A stretch of 64,000 nucleotides of DNA, taken from assembly GCF_027579695.1 (NCBI RefSeq), contig NC_083569.1, positions 72,178,149 to 72,242,148 of the forward strand, written 5' to 3'. Source of the stretch: Neoarius graeffei. Its lineage: Eukaryota; Chordata; Actinopteri; Siluriformes; Ariidae. The notes below the pieces were generated by a model. That model had not been told where the DNA came from. It did no database searches and was given only the letters and a program-made list of their open reading frames with translations. Numbering within the stretch: position 1 is the stretch's first letter; the number at the start of each line of letters is the position of its first letter. Below are positions 22,176 to 32,701 of the stretch, one piece after another. The position numbers were made by a program, and so were the translations under genes.

Positions 22176-22815
22176 GATTTTCTTCTTCTTCTTCTTCTTT
22201 CGGCCGTTCCTGTTAGGGATCGCCACAGCAGATAATGTTCCCTCCATCTCCTCCTGTTCTCTGTATCTTTTTCTGTCACACCAACCGTCCTCATGTCCTC
22301 CTTTACCACATCCATAAATCTTATCTTTGTTCTTCCTCTTCTCCTTCTACCTGGCAACTCCATCTCCAACATTCTTTTCCCAATATACCCTAGATCTCTC
22401 CTCTGTACGTGTCCAAACCGTCTCAATCTCATCTCTTTCACTTTGTCTTTAAGCCATCCTACATGTGTTGTCCCTCTAATATACTCATTTATCATCCTGT
22501 CCAACTTTGTCACTCCCAAAGAAAATCTCAGCATTTTCAGCTCTGCTACGTCCAGTTCAGCCTCCTGTCTTTTTGTCAGTACCATGGTCTCCAAATCGTA
22601 CAACATCGCTGCTCTTACTACTGTCTTATACACTTTCCATTTCACTCTTGCTGGCAATCTTCTGTCGCAAATCACTCCTGACACTCTCCTCCATCCATTC
22701 CACCCTGCTTGCATTCTCCTCTTTACTTCTCTTCTGCACTCTCCATTACTTTGTACATTTGACCCCAGATATTTGAACTCATCTGCTTTGACCACCTCTA
22801 TTCCTTGTAGCTGTA
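22176..22815 (-). pseudogene. 3' end of a non-LTR retrotransposon (C-terminal polyprotein)
   Basis: An uninterrupted minus-strand frame of 209 codons contains EFKYLGSNVQSNGE, the KVYKTVVRAAMLYDLE motif downstream of reverse transcriptase, and LRRFGHVQRRD. This is characteristic of the C-terminal domain of a common fish LINE. It ends in an (AAG)n tail (TTCTTC run at 22180-22198 on the plus strand). It is 5'-truncated before the catalytic domain. The same family lies at 40030-42175. Confidence 0.82.
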
Positions 22816-23002
22816 ATGTAAATTATAGATTAACCATTTGTTTTAAATTGTAGTGAGTATATAGTTTTTTCTCTTGAAAGATCGTAACTGAAAGTCAATA
22901 GTAAGAAAATACATATGAAACCATAAAATGAATTTATAAAGGTAGTGGAAATATAAAAAGATGCATTATCAAAGTAATCAGTGTGAATGTGTTGGATGGA
23001 TG

Positions 23003-23088
<86 letters not shown>
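23003..23088. repeat. (GATA)n-(GACA)n compound tetranucleotide repeat
   Basis: About 13 GATA units followed by about 9 GACA units, preceded by GGAT units. This composition is known from vertebrate Bkm-type satellites. Confidence 0.97.
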
Positions 23089-23089
<1 letters not shown>

Positions 23090-23534
23090 TGTTTATATCT
23101 CCGGCTATTACTTTTCAGTAGTTTCTATATAAATATCACTGTTCCAAACAACAACCACAAAACTGATCCCGCAAGAGTTGAGTTTATCATCTGGAAACAG
23201 TAAATTTATTTTATTTTCCTCTTGGGAGTTAGAACCTGTTTGGAGCACAATTTAAAAAAAAAAAACGGAATAAAACAATCCATACTTTGCATATTGATTT
23301 CAGCGCTTACAAAGCCAATTTTTACATTAAATCTTGGCTGTCTATACTCACAGTTTCTGCTTTTTAACTTATCTACTGGCGTAAAGGGACAGGGTGAAGA
23401 AGCGATGCAGGCCTCAACCATGCTGCAGATGTACAATTTCCATTAACATTCATTTTTAAAGTTAAACGCTGTTGCTATCCATCATAAAAATAAAAAAAAA
23501 CATTTCCAGCCACACACTCTTAGGATTAAGTGTA
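23089..23534. other. No recognisable feature
   Basis: Overlapping short open frames on both strands at 23206-23446 are mirror frames without domains. Confidence 0.4.
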
Positions 23535-24162
23535 CACTGTAAAAAAAAAATCCATTGTTTTTACGGAAAAATACTGGCAGCTGTGGTTGCCAGAATAATC
23601 CTGTTAAAAATACAGTGAAATGTAAACAACATTACAGAATAACTTGTACATTTCACTGGGATTCCATGTACAATTAATGATAACTAAATGCACATTTTAC
23701 AGGTATTCAATGTACAATAATCAATACATAACTGTTCATCTAGGAATGATTTACGAGTGTTCTCGATTATTGGTTTTTGTGGCTCCAAAATGATGGTTAC
23801 AAGCAATGATCTACTAGACAGATATTTTATTTGATTTAGAGTTTTACGAAATGTGCCGGAGAGCCTCTACTGACATTTTTTGTTATTTTTTTAACAGGGC
23901 AATGATGTAATTTTAACTACCACATTCTGTTTTAGTATTACAGTTTGTCTGTGTTTAAACTACAACAATTTGTAAATTCTACAAAAAAATATGATCAATT
24001 CAACATAGTCTTACTGTTAAATTAACAGTGGTATTTGTTTAGGAGTTTTACAGTATATTGATGTAAATTACACACTGCTTCATTGTTTTTGTATTTACAG
24101 TTTTTTTATGTCATGATTTTACATAAATTCACTGTTAATTCTACAGACATTTTTTACAGTGT
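23535..24162. mobile_element. MITE with CACTGTAAAAAA ends
   Basis: The ends CACTGTAAAAAA and TTTTTTACAGTG are inverted. The interior has many short ACAGT/ACTGT-type blocks and TTTACAG repeats. I see no clear target duplication and no gene. A partial relative starts near 45048 (CACTGTACAAAATTTTCCTG, then the shared CTGGCAGC.GGTTGCCA block). Confidence 0.6.
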
Positions 24163-24513
24163 TCAGGAATTCTTCCTGCTTTATTACTTCCATTTTGGCA
24201 GACAGGAAGGTTCCTGTGTGTGTTTGCCTGCCTGTGTATGTGCATGAGCTGGGAAAACAACAACAACAACAACATAGATTTGTCTGTATTTAAGTGTAAT
24301 CTAATTCATCTTCCTTTTTTAAATATCTAACTTCGTGGCTTGATTTTTACAGAGAGGTTTCTTTTTCCTGTTTTTACTAAATTCTACTCGCTTTTCAATT
24401 TTACACATACCACAAGCTAAAGAAGATCCAACAGGCACAGGCCAATAGAGAATAGCCAGAATAGCAGCTACAGTACAGAGTATCGGCTGATTGACCATGA
24501 CATTAATCATAAC
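24163..24513. other. No recognisable gene; short (CAA)n tract
   Basis: Contains an ACAACAACAACAACAAC tract near 24258. Otherwise I recognise nothing. Confidence 0.4.
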
Positions 24514-24531
24514 TATATTCTAAGGCATATC

Positions 24532-25238
24532 TGTGAAGAATCTCAGTCATCCAGGTACATAGTAATCTGTGGTTGGTTGAAGAGAGCAACTGGACTTGCT
24601 TGAAGATTCTTGAAAACGTTTCGCCTCTCATCCTAAAGGCTTCCTCAGTTCTGTCTGACTAATAGGGAGTATCCAGTATTTATCCTCTCATGGATCATCA
24701 TAGAATCCGAATCAGAATGCTGATGGCTGCATTGTAGGTGGCTGATAAAAGATGTCATAGACACCCACCTCTGTTCAGTGATGGTCGTTCCAGGTTGACA
24801 AAAATGAATGATCCTCTCTGGCTAAGATGTCTGCCAGTTTTCTGGAAGTCCCCTCATACTCCCGCACCAGTCGAAGGGATCTCATCCCAAAGTGCGTAGA
24901 AACATATCTGTGAAGAATCTCAGTCATCCAGGTACATAGTAATCTGTGGTTGGTAGAAGAGAGCAACTGGACTTGCTTGAAGATTCTTGAAAACGTTTTG
25001 CCTCTCATCCTAAAGGCTTCCTCAGTTCTGTCTGACTAATGTCTATGACATCTTTTATCAGCCACCTACAATGCAGCCATCAGCATTCTGATTCGGATTC
25101 TATGATGATCCATGAGAGGATAAATACTGGATACTCCCTATGAGTCAGACAGAACTGAGGAAGCCTTTCGGATGAGAGGCAAAACGTTTTCAAGAATCTT
25201 CAAGCAAGTCCAGTTGCTCTCTTCTACCAACCACAGAT
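24532..25238 (-). mobile_element. Penelope-like retroelement composite (repeated terminal units, one inverted)
   Basis: Three copies of one unit are present: minus strand at ~24532-24745, minus partial at ~24903-25040, and plus at ~25045-25237. Each contains GGATGAGAGGC followed by a GAAACG-type block (AAAACG in the third copy) and CTTCAAGCAAGTCCAGTTGC. Between the first two, the minus strand reads FGMRSLRLVREYEGTSRKLA, probably element coding sequence. The whole block is bounded by an 18-bp duplication, TATATTCTAAGGCATATC (24514-24531 and 25239-25256). Terminal repeats in tandem and inverted order are typical of Penelope-like elements; the assignment is inferred from that and from the unit's similarity to fish copies. 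Confidence 0.68.
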
Positions 25239-25439
25239 TATATTCTAAGGCATATCAGCATCTGGTCTTTAGTGCACTTGACTAATTTCTTCGTCTTTTC
25301 AGAAGGAGATGCATAGAAAGGTTTTATATCATCTCGGTTCCCTGCTGAAAAAATCCACCTTTGTCTGATCAGCTGTCAGGGCCAAGCTGGGCAAACTGAG
25401 AGACCATGTTTGCCAGATGGTAAGTTTCCACCTTTCCTT

Positions 25440-25800
25440 ATTGCTTGATGATATTCTCAATACTGCTTATCCTACTAAAGGTTGCAGGAGAGCTGGAGCC
25501 AATCCCAACTGACTTCAGGCAAGAGGTGAGGTGCACCCCAGACAGGTCGCCAGTCTTTTGCAGGGCTAACACAGAGAGACAGACAGCCATTCACACTCTT
25601 TCACATCTATGGGAAATTTTAAGTAGCCAGTTGATCTAAACTGCATGTTTTTAGACCGTGGGAGGAAACCGGTGCACCCGGAGGAAACCCACACAAACAT
25701 GATGAGAACATGAAAACTTCACATAGAAAGGCCCCAGCTGATCCCTGAACCTGCTTTCTGTGAGGTGACAGTGTTAAACACTGCACCACCATGTCGTCCT
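25440..25800 (-). mobile_element. Old, diverged Mermaid-type SINE
   Basis: The same order of blocks as the young copies (GCTGGAGCCAATCCCAACTG, GGAGGAAACCGGTGCACCCG, TGCACCACCATG) but with many substitutions. No target duplication is visible. It is clearly older than the other copies. Confidence 0.85.
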
Positions 25801-25854
25801 GCATGGCAATATTCATCAGTGCATGTTTGATTTGTTGATTGTCTTATACACCTA

Positions 25855-27465
25855 CAGTGCTGAGCGTAAATGAGTACACCCCCTTTGAAAAGTAACATTT
25901 TAAACAATATCTCAATGAACACAAACATTTCCAAAATGCTGACAAGACAAAGTTTAATATAACATCTGTTTAACTTATAATGGGAAAGTAAGGTTAATAA
26001 TATAACTTAGATTACACATTTTTCAGTTTTACTCAAATTAGGGTGGTGCAAAAATGAGTACACCCCACAACAAAAACTACTACATCTAGTACTTTGTATG
26101 GCCTCCATGATTTTTAATGACAGCACCAAGTCTTCTAGGCATGGAATGAACAAGTTGGCAACATTTTGCAATATCAATCTTTTTCCATTCTTCAACAATG
26201 ACCTCTTTTAGTGGCTGGATGGAGAGTGATGCTCAACTTGTCTCTTCAGAATTCCCCCAAAAAATAATTTCTTTACACCACAAAAGTGAAGGCTACAAGA
26301 TCAGCAAAGCTTTACTTATCAGTCAGAATACTGTTGCAAAAGTGGTACAAAAATTTAAGAAAGATGGAACTGCAACCATCTCACAGAGACGTCCAGGTCG
26401 TCCACGGAAGTTAACACCTCGACAGGAGCGTCTTCTGATGAGAAGAGTTGAAGAAAACCGGCATGCAAGTTCACTGCAGTTATCTAAAGAAGTAGAAAGC
26501 TAAACTGGGGTGACTATTTCCCGTGACACAATATGGCGTACACTGCAGAGGAATGGCATGCATGGATGCCGTTCACGAAAGAAGCCTCTCCTAAAGCCCA
26601 GGCACAAAAAAGCCCGCCTAGAGTTTGCCAGGGCCCATGCTGACAAAGATGAAGACTACTGGGACTCTATACTCTGGAGTGATGAGATAAAGATAAATGT
26701 TTTTGGAACTGATGGCTTCAAAACTGTATGGCGTCGCAAAGGTGAGGAATACAAAGAAAAATGCATGGTGCCTACAGTGAAACATGGTGGTGGCAGCGTC
26801 CTTATGTGGGGCTGCATGAGTGCTGCTGGTGTCGGAGAGCTGCATTTCATTGATGGCATCATTAATTCACAGATGTATTGCTCTATACTGAAAGAGAAGA
26901 TGCTACCATCACTCCGTGCCCTTGGTCATTGTGCACTTTTCCAACATGACTAAACACACATCTAAGGCCACTGTTGGATTTCTGAAGAAGAACAGGGTGA
27001 AAGTGATTCAGTGGCCAAGTATGTGTCCTAATCTGAACCCAATCGAACACCTCTGGGGAATTCTGAAGAGACAAGTTGAGCATCACTCTCCATCCAGCAT
27101 CCAGTCACTAAAAGAGGTCATTGTTGAAGAATGGAAAAAGATTGATGTTGCAAAATGTCGCCAACTTGTTCATTCCATGCCTAGAAGACTTGGTGCTGTC
27201 ATTAAAAATCATGGAGGCCATACAAAGTACTAGATGTAGTAGTTTTTGTTGTGGGGTGTACTCATTTTTGCACCACCCTAATTTGAGTAAAACTGAAAAA
27301 TGTGTAATCTAAGTTATATTATTAACCTTACTTTCTCGTTATAAGTTAAACAGATGTTATATTAAACTTTGTCTTGTCAGCATTTTGGAAATTGTTTGTG
27401 TTCATTGAGATATTGTTTAAAATGTTACTTTTCAAAGGGGGTGTACTCATTTACGCTCAGCACTG
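25855..27465 (+). mobile_element. Tc1-like transposon with ~405-bp inverted arms
   Basis: The ends are CAGTGCTGAGCGTAAATGAG and its complement, with TA flanks (25853-25854, 27466-27467). The inverted repeat does not stop at the usual TIR: 25855-26257 is complementary to 27055-27465, which includes the last ~55 codons of the transposase gene and its 3' end. The 5' end therefore appears to be replaced by an inverted copy of the 3' end. Confidence 0.88.
26262..27233 (+). pseudogene. Tc1 transposase, N-terminus replaced and frame broken
   Basis: The HTH region reads KIISLHHKSEGYKISKALL. After a stop in place of Gln (VES*TGVTIS) come SRKKPLLKPRHKKARLEFAR, the first Asp (ILWSDEIKINVFG) and GGGSVLMWGCMSAAG. 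The second Asp box is damaged: QHD is followed directly by a stop, about nine bases having been lost from the DNDPKH segment. The third acidic residue is intact (NPIEHLWG), ending GGHTKY at 27233. The open frame before KIIS comes from the antisense arm, so the native start codon is gone. Confidence 0.88.
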
Positions 27466-27610
27466 TATTATTTTCTTCAATATAACTAATAATTATCGCT
27501 AATAGCTGGACTTTTCAGGATGATAAATTGGGTTTTAAAGACAGTGAATGCGGACAGAGTCATTTCAGGTTCTGCTGTTAGGGTTGGTTGAAGAGAGAGA
27601 AAGAGAAGAA

Positions 27611-27613
27611 GAA

Positions 27614-27660
<47 letters not shown>
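27611..27660. repeat. (GAT)n trinucleotide microsatellite
   Basis: About 16 GAT/ATG units after a short GAA run. Open frames of Met, Ser or Ile runs here are repeat artefacts. Confidence 0.97.
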
Positions 27661-27661
<1 letters not shown>

Positions 27662-27667
27662 AAAGAA

Positions 27668-28710
27668 TGGTGGTGCCAGGGGTAAGTTACGTAGCCTGCC
27701 GCTTTGGGGCCTCGAGGGTTTTTTTTCCCCCGAGCTCCGAACCCACAGGCACATGGTGCAGAATCCAACTGCAGTGGTGTGTGTATGTGTGTGAGTGAGT
27801 GAAAGAATAAGAGAGCATGAGAATACGAAAGGATAGAGGGAGGGGTGGGAAAACGACAACATGGACACGTTCTTACACACATTAAAGGGAAATACAGGAT
27901 GAGCCCTATTTCACTCCTCCAGTGCTTTTTTTTTTGTACTGCACAAAATCCCACCATTCAGACTTTTTCCAAAATGTCATCACCATTCTCCAACTCTGCA
28001 GATCCATGCGCTTTTCACGGAGAGGACACAAAACTTCTTAAGTAGATGGAATGTTCCACTTTTCCAGGCATTTATGGGGGAGGGGCAGTGATCCAGTGTA
28101 CAATGTATGTAGTCATGATTGACAGAAACACCCCAAACACATTTTTCCCTTTCGCCTCGGCCTCATGCTGAGCCACAGCAGCAGTTGAGGACTGGGTGTA
28201 GAAAAGGGGATTTCTGGGGAGGATTTCCATTTGGAAAAGAAGAGTATAGGGGTCACACAGATGAATAGGAGAGGGGCAGCTTTCATTCATGTCCGATGGA
28301 CAATCTTTTAAGTGCTGTAAACGAGAAACGCACTTTGTTGTTTGATCAACTGAAGTATTTGTGATTGCTTCATGAGCTTTTAAAATGTCTAGGCACTTTC
28401 TTAGCAGGATATCATGAGGATATATATCAGTCATTTACATAACTTGTTCATTAATCAATGAAATGTTCCAAATATTACTCGTGTCTGAATTAATTCATTT
28501 TGATTTGTTCACAGATGTATATGCTTTTTAAAAGGTACAACAGGCCCATAGTGTCCTACTGACAAAAAACAAAAATGAACCCAAACACCTCCGGGAGCAT
28601 TTCTTCCCTGAACGGTACACACACACCATCTAGTGGCTCGGTCACAACCACTGGTTTCAGCTCATAATTAAAAGCAATGTGTAAAGACCTTCTCATGTTT
28701 TCCTGTACAT
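27668..28710. other. No recognisable feature
   Basis: Possibly single-copy. A minus-strand 120-codon open frame at 28072-28434 has no recognisable domain, signal or splice context, and I do not call it a gene. Confidence 0.4.
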
Positions 28711-28724
28711 CCTGCTCTTAAAAT

Positions 28725-29100
28725 CCATCCATCCATTATCTCTAGCCGCTTTATCCTGTTCTACAGGGTCGCAGGCAAGCTGGAGCCTATCCCAGCTGAC
28801 TACGGGCGAAAGGCGGGGTACACCCTGGACAAGTGGCCAGGTCATCACAGGGCTGACACATAGACACAGACAACCATTCACACTCACATTCACACCTACG
28901 CTCAATTTAGAGTCACCAGTTAACCTAACCTGCATGTCTTTGGACTGTGGGGGAAACCAGAGCACTCGGAGGAAACCCACGCGGACACGGGGAGAACATG
29001 CAAACTCCGCACAGAAAGGCCCTCGCCGGCCACGGGGCTCGAACCCAGAACCTTCTTGCTGTGAGGCGACAGTGCTAACCACTACACCACCGTGCCGCCC
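28725..29100 (-). mobile_element. Mermaid-type SINE
   Basis: Full length, with a (CCAT)n-type tail on the plus strand. TSD CCTGCTCTTAAAAT lies at 28711-28724 and 29101-29114. Confidence 0.95.
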
Positions 29101-29145
29101 CCTGCTCTTAAAATGTTCAACATAATTTTTTTTCAGCTTAAATGT

Positions 29146-29522
29146 CTCATCTCATCTCATTATCTGTAGCCGCTTTATCCTGTTCCACAGGGTCGCAGGC
29201 AAGCTGGAGCCTATCCCAGCTGACTACAGGCGAAAGGCGGGGTACACCCTGGACAAGTCGCCAGGTCATCACAGGGCTGACACATAGACACAGACAACCA
29301 TTCACACTCACATTCACACCTACGGTCAATTTAGAGTCACCAGTTAACCTAACCTGCATGTCTTTGGACTGTGGGGGAAACTGGAGCACCCGGAGGAAAC
29401 CCACGCGGACACGGGGAGAACATGCAAACTCCACACAGAAAGGCCCTCGCCGGCCACAGGGCTCGAACCCGGACCTTCTTGCTGTGAGGCGACAGCGCTA
29501 ACCACTACACCACCGTGCCACC
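29146..29522 (-). mobile_element. Mermaid-type SINE, 45 bp from the previous copy
   Basis: Full length, with TSD AGCTTAAATGT at 29135-29145 and 29523-29533. The separate duplications show two independent insertions in the same orientation rather than a tandem duplication. Confidence 0.95.
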
Positions 29523-29564
29523 AGCTTAAATGTATGAACAAAAAAATTACACATTCATCCACAC

Positions 29565-30088
29565 ACAGGCTACAGAATCCCAGCTCTGCCTTTTATTTAT
29601 TTTTTGAAAACAGGAAAAGAACAGGACTCAAAATACTGTGAAAAAAATCTGAACACTTCTTTGAAAACCATCTTCCTTTCAAGTATTTAATATCAGTTAA
29701 GCAGTTCAGAAAGGCTACTGCACCTAATGGACAAAAATTATTCTATAAAATTACTGAAAATCTTACAAGTAGCTTCGAATCCTGTTGCTATAAACACATT
29801 CATAAAACAAACAAAAAGAAAGTAAAAAAAAAAAGTGGCTCTGTAAGATGCTCAGTAAAACTTACCAGATAGTTTCTTTATAAAACTGGACTAATTGTAC
29901 CTGAGACTACTATTTATTTTAAAAGCAAAGGGTCATCAGACCAAATACTTTGTTTCTTTTATTACTGTTTACTGCTCTTTATCATATTTTTTCAAATATA
30001 TAAACATTTAATTTCATTATTTTTGAAGGCATCTTTGCTCTACCGCATTTCTTTGCATGTGCCTAAGACTTTTGCACAGTGTACTGTA
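29565..30088. repeat. Decayed mariner/Tc1-type element, copy 1
   Basis: The right end CCTAAGACTTTTGCACAGTG..CTGTA is a common fish Tc1/mariner terminus. The block ACCTGAGACTACTATTTATTTT and AAGCAAAGGGTCATC recurs at 45590-45645. No open frame remains. Confidence 0.6.
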
Positions 30089-30456
30089 TATCAGCTTTTC
30101 CTGATTTCTAAAATGTATAAATAATTCCAATTTGGATCATTTTAAAATGTCAGTTTTGAGATTTTGAAATTATTTATGAGAAAATCATTCTTTGAAAAGA
30201 TTAGTTTTTGGGTTTTTTTGACTGCTGCCTCGAACTGCCCTGAAGATCATTGCTACCTTCTTCTTTCTCTAATCAGTTACACATGTCAGTGCCATTCAAC
30301 TTTGAAAAATGAATTGGTTTAAAGGTGATTGTGTAGTTGTCCTTGAGAAGAATTACGGTTTTTGTAGGAACTACATTTACCTATCTAGGTATTAGCTCAT
30401 CCGGCCGACATGCGATGAGTTTATGCCATTGTGTGTCGTCCATCCAACGTTGTCCA

Positions 30457-30763
30457 TATTTCACGAAAATCACTTCTTCTCTCTCAATTCCTCACCAATT
30501 TTTATTCTTTTTGGCAGGAAGGTAGATCTGCCTGGGGTGCATATAGCTTTTACCCACATTTGCATAATTGCAATTAATAATGAAGATATGGAGTAATTAA
30601 GCCCTAACGAGTAGTTTCCACACAAATCACTTCTTCTCCCTCAATTCTTCACCGATTTTGATTCTTAATGGAATGAAGGTAGGGGTACCTAGGGTGCATA
30701 TAACTCCTACCCAAATTTGCTTAATTACAGTTATTAATGAAGTTATGGACTAATTAAGCCATT
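30457..30763. repeat. Two-unit tandem repeat, ~160-bp period
   Basis: The first unit (AATCACTTCTTCTCTCTCAA ... GGAGTAATTAAGCC) repeats once as AATCACTTCTTCTCCCTCAA ... GGACTAATTAAGCC, with moderate divergence. Both include a GGGTGCATATA box. It is non-coding and resembles a dispersed fish repeat. It abuts the TIR element at 30797. Confidence 0.75.
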
Positions 30764-30872
30764 TTGGATTTGGATTTGAGCTGAGCTGGTTGAGAATTCT
30801 TGGGTTTCAGTCACGTGACTTTTCTTAGTGATTTTACTTCTGGTAAAACAGCTGGTGGCCTAGCAAACCAAA

Positions 30873-31426
30873 ATGGCTGCCGTAGTGCAAACAACTAGCG
30901 ATAACTTATCAGAGTATGGTCATAATCTAGAAGCCACTGCTCGCTTTAGATATATTCAGAAGATTGCTATGTGCAATGGAATCGACCCCTACAGTCTGGG
31001 AAAGGATTTGTCATATGATCTCGAAAACCACCCTTCAGTCGAGTTCCCCGACATCTCGAACTATCTGGTGTTGCAGACGTCCTTCTACACCGCAAAACAG
31101 ATGAAAGCGTGGAAGAGTATGGAGGCTTACAACTTTTTTGTATGTGGCTGGGTAAAGGACCTCGCTATCAAGTCACTGCCGAATGAATCCTGTATTGTTT
31201 TTGCCCGTGTAAATGTTTTTTTTTTTAAGCTTTTCGTTCACGTCTTAACAACGAAGCGCTGCAAGTTGAAGTGTAAACAACAACAGTTTGCTTGATTCTC
31301 CCTTGTGTTGGCCCTTATCTCTCCGGTAAATCATTCACAAAGATCATCAGAAACCCCTTTAAAGACCCGGATCTTAGTTAAACAAGCTGGAGAAGTGATC
31401 ACGGCGCATTGTAACTGTATGGCTGG
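30873..31426 (+). pseudogene. 5' exons of a SWIM zinc-finger/YqaJ-type protein
   Basis: Exon 1, 30873-31208, starts at MAAVVQTTSDN with good ATG context and contains FPDISNYLVL, YTAKQMKAWKSMEAYNFFV, CGWVKDLAIK and IVFAR, then a donor GTAAAT. Exon 2, 31326-31426, reads [20 protein letters not shown] then AHCNCMAG and ends at a donor (GG|GTACGA). HCNCMAG is the first half of a SWIM finger (C-x-C-xn-C-x-H). In fish proteins of this type LGExCSH follows, then a lambda-exonuclease-like YqaJ domain; both are absent. The exon 2 acceptor reads CG instead of AG, so splicing is probably dead. Family assignment is from memory of the motif string. Confidence 0.66.
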
Positions 31427-31580
31427 GTACGAATTTTGTCACGACCTTCATGAATATGTAAACAAAGAAACAGCTGGGGACTTTTGCGCTTCGTGACTAA
31501 AAAAAGTACTGTAAAATAATGACACATAGCAAGAAAAGTACTTGGAGAACACTAACGCCATAGCTGAGAGGGATACAAAC

Positions 31581-31797
31581 CTTTCACCAAGTGATCACTG
31601 CAAACTCGAGCATGCTTCGACTCGGCTCCCTTCGATTTCAGTGAGAGGTTCGAAAGCCACCTTTCTCGATGTCTTTTTGTGAAATCCTGTGTTCGTTCAC
31701 CCTTTTTTATTAGTTCACGGGGAACCCTGAAGAAACTTTTATCAGTTTCATGGTTTGATCGATTCGAACAACCTAAAACAACACAAGCGTAAGGCAT
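31581..31797 (-). pseudogene. First exon encoding a complete THAP zinc finger
   Basis: The start at 31797 (AAAAATGCC) gives 72 residues: MPYACVVLGCSNRSN with the C-x4-C pair, FFRVP, RERWLSNL, then ARVCSDHLVKG with the C-x2-H pair. All four ligands of the C2CH THAP finger are thus present in one exon, followed by a donor (AAAG|GTTTGT). THAP fingers bind DNA and occur in P-element and Kolobok-type transposases as well as host factors. Here the context is a transposon end. Nothing downstream survives. An upstream in-frame Met five codons earlier (MVALK) is less likely. Confidence 0.72.
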
Positions 31798-31918
31798 TTT
31801 TAATGCGACCAAGGCACCTTCTCAATACAAACGCTTTGTCAACTGAGCTTTGGTAGACCACCAGCTAAAGTTCTGAATAACTAATTAGGCGGATATGACG
31901 TCATGTGAAACCCAAGAA

Positions 31919-32689
31919 AAGAACTGCGCGAGATGGCCTACTTTAGATCGTCCCTTCTGGACTAGATGGTTCTTTCATTGACGGTCTCGTTGTTTGTTTG
32001 CTTTAAGATGGCCATGTTCTGCCTCACTCTTTCTTGTATTCATGACAGACTTTAATGCCAACCACAACATTGCATGACTGGCCTTGACCTCTACCTGTAT
32101 GTGTTATGAAAAATGACCACAATAGTGTGTGATTATTTCACCTTACCGTATTTTACTTTCCTTTACTGACTTCACCTGGCCTTGCTTTTCACAAGTGCTA
32201 ATTAAATTCAGTTAGATCTGGCTGGTCGTTTACATGCATGTGTGTGCAATGATGTATCTGTACATTACCAGTTTATGAATTTCTGAATTTGACATTCTGA
32301 AAGTGCCATTCTGGCCTTTAGTGCCCTTATGTAACCTGTTATATATTTTTTGAGTGCCACATTATGTGTTATGTGCTATCCATTAGCACGGTATAAATTG
32401 CTATGAGATGAATAGATAACAGTCAGGATGCTTTTAGGATTAATGGTGACATTGGTGACAGTATGCTGAGATCACTGAGCAGAAAAAGGCCATCTGTAGA
32501 CACAGATTTCCCAGCAGAGCTTTCTGAATAGGTGACATCAGTGCTGACAGGTTAGGAACAGCGCCAGCTGGATAAATAAACCTTACGGGAATGATGTTCC
32601 ATTGTCTAATTTATTTTTCCTTTATTACATAATGCTTCTGGCTGATAATACGGGGGAAATCTGACATTTAAAAAGTCTTTACATCATAC
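31919..32689. other. No recognisable feature
   Basis: Possibly single-copy DNA; no exon or repeat that I recognise. Confidence 0.4.
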
Positions 32690-32701
32690 AAATCTCTGCT
32701 G

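Larger units (their letters stand above)
30797..31918. mobile_element. TIR element with two inward-facing gene fragments (SWIM/YqaJ-type and THAP)
   Basis: The left end TTCTTGGGTTTCAGTCACGT and the right end (complement) TTCTTGGGTTTCACATGACG match. A second shared block, AGCTGGTGGYCTA.CAAA, lies ~60 bp inside each end, so the degenerate TIR is about 80 bp. Immediately inside each TIR a gene starts and points to the middle. No DDE transposase remains. I cannot see a clean target duplication, and the superfamily is undecided. Size is 1,122 bp. It is probably an internally deleted derivative of a larger two-gene element. Confidence 0.72.

Noticed and set aside
22293-22853. 186-codon plus-strand frame at the LINE 3' end
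   Set aside because: Antisense of the LINE C-terminal coding region.
27565-27957. Open frames with runs of Ser, Ile or Met
   Set aside because: Produced by the (GAT)n microsatellite.
28072-28434. 120-codon minus-strand frame of mixed composition
   Set aside because: No domain, signal peptide, splice sites or promoter. Length is within chance expectation for this much sequence.
28725-29522. Two adjacent SINEs as a segmental tandem duplication
   Set aside because: Each has a different TSD, so they are independent insertions.
30457-30763. CRISPR-like or regulatory array
   Set aside because: Only two diverged units, with no spacer structure. The context is a eukaryotic repeat.
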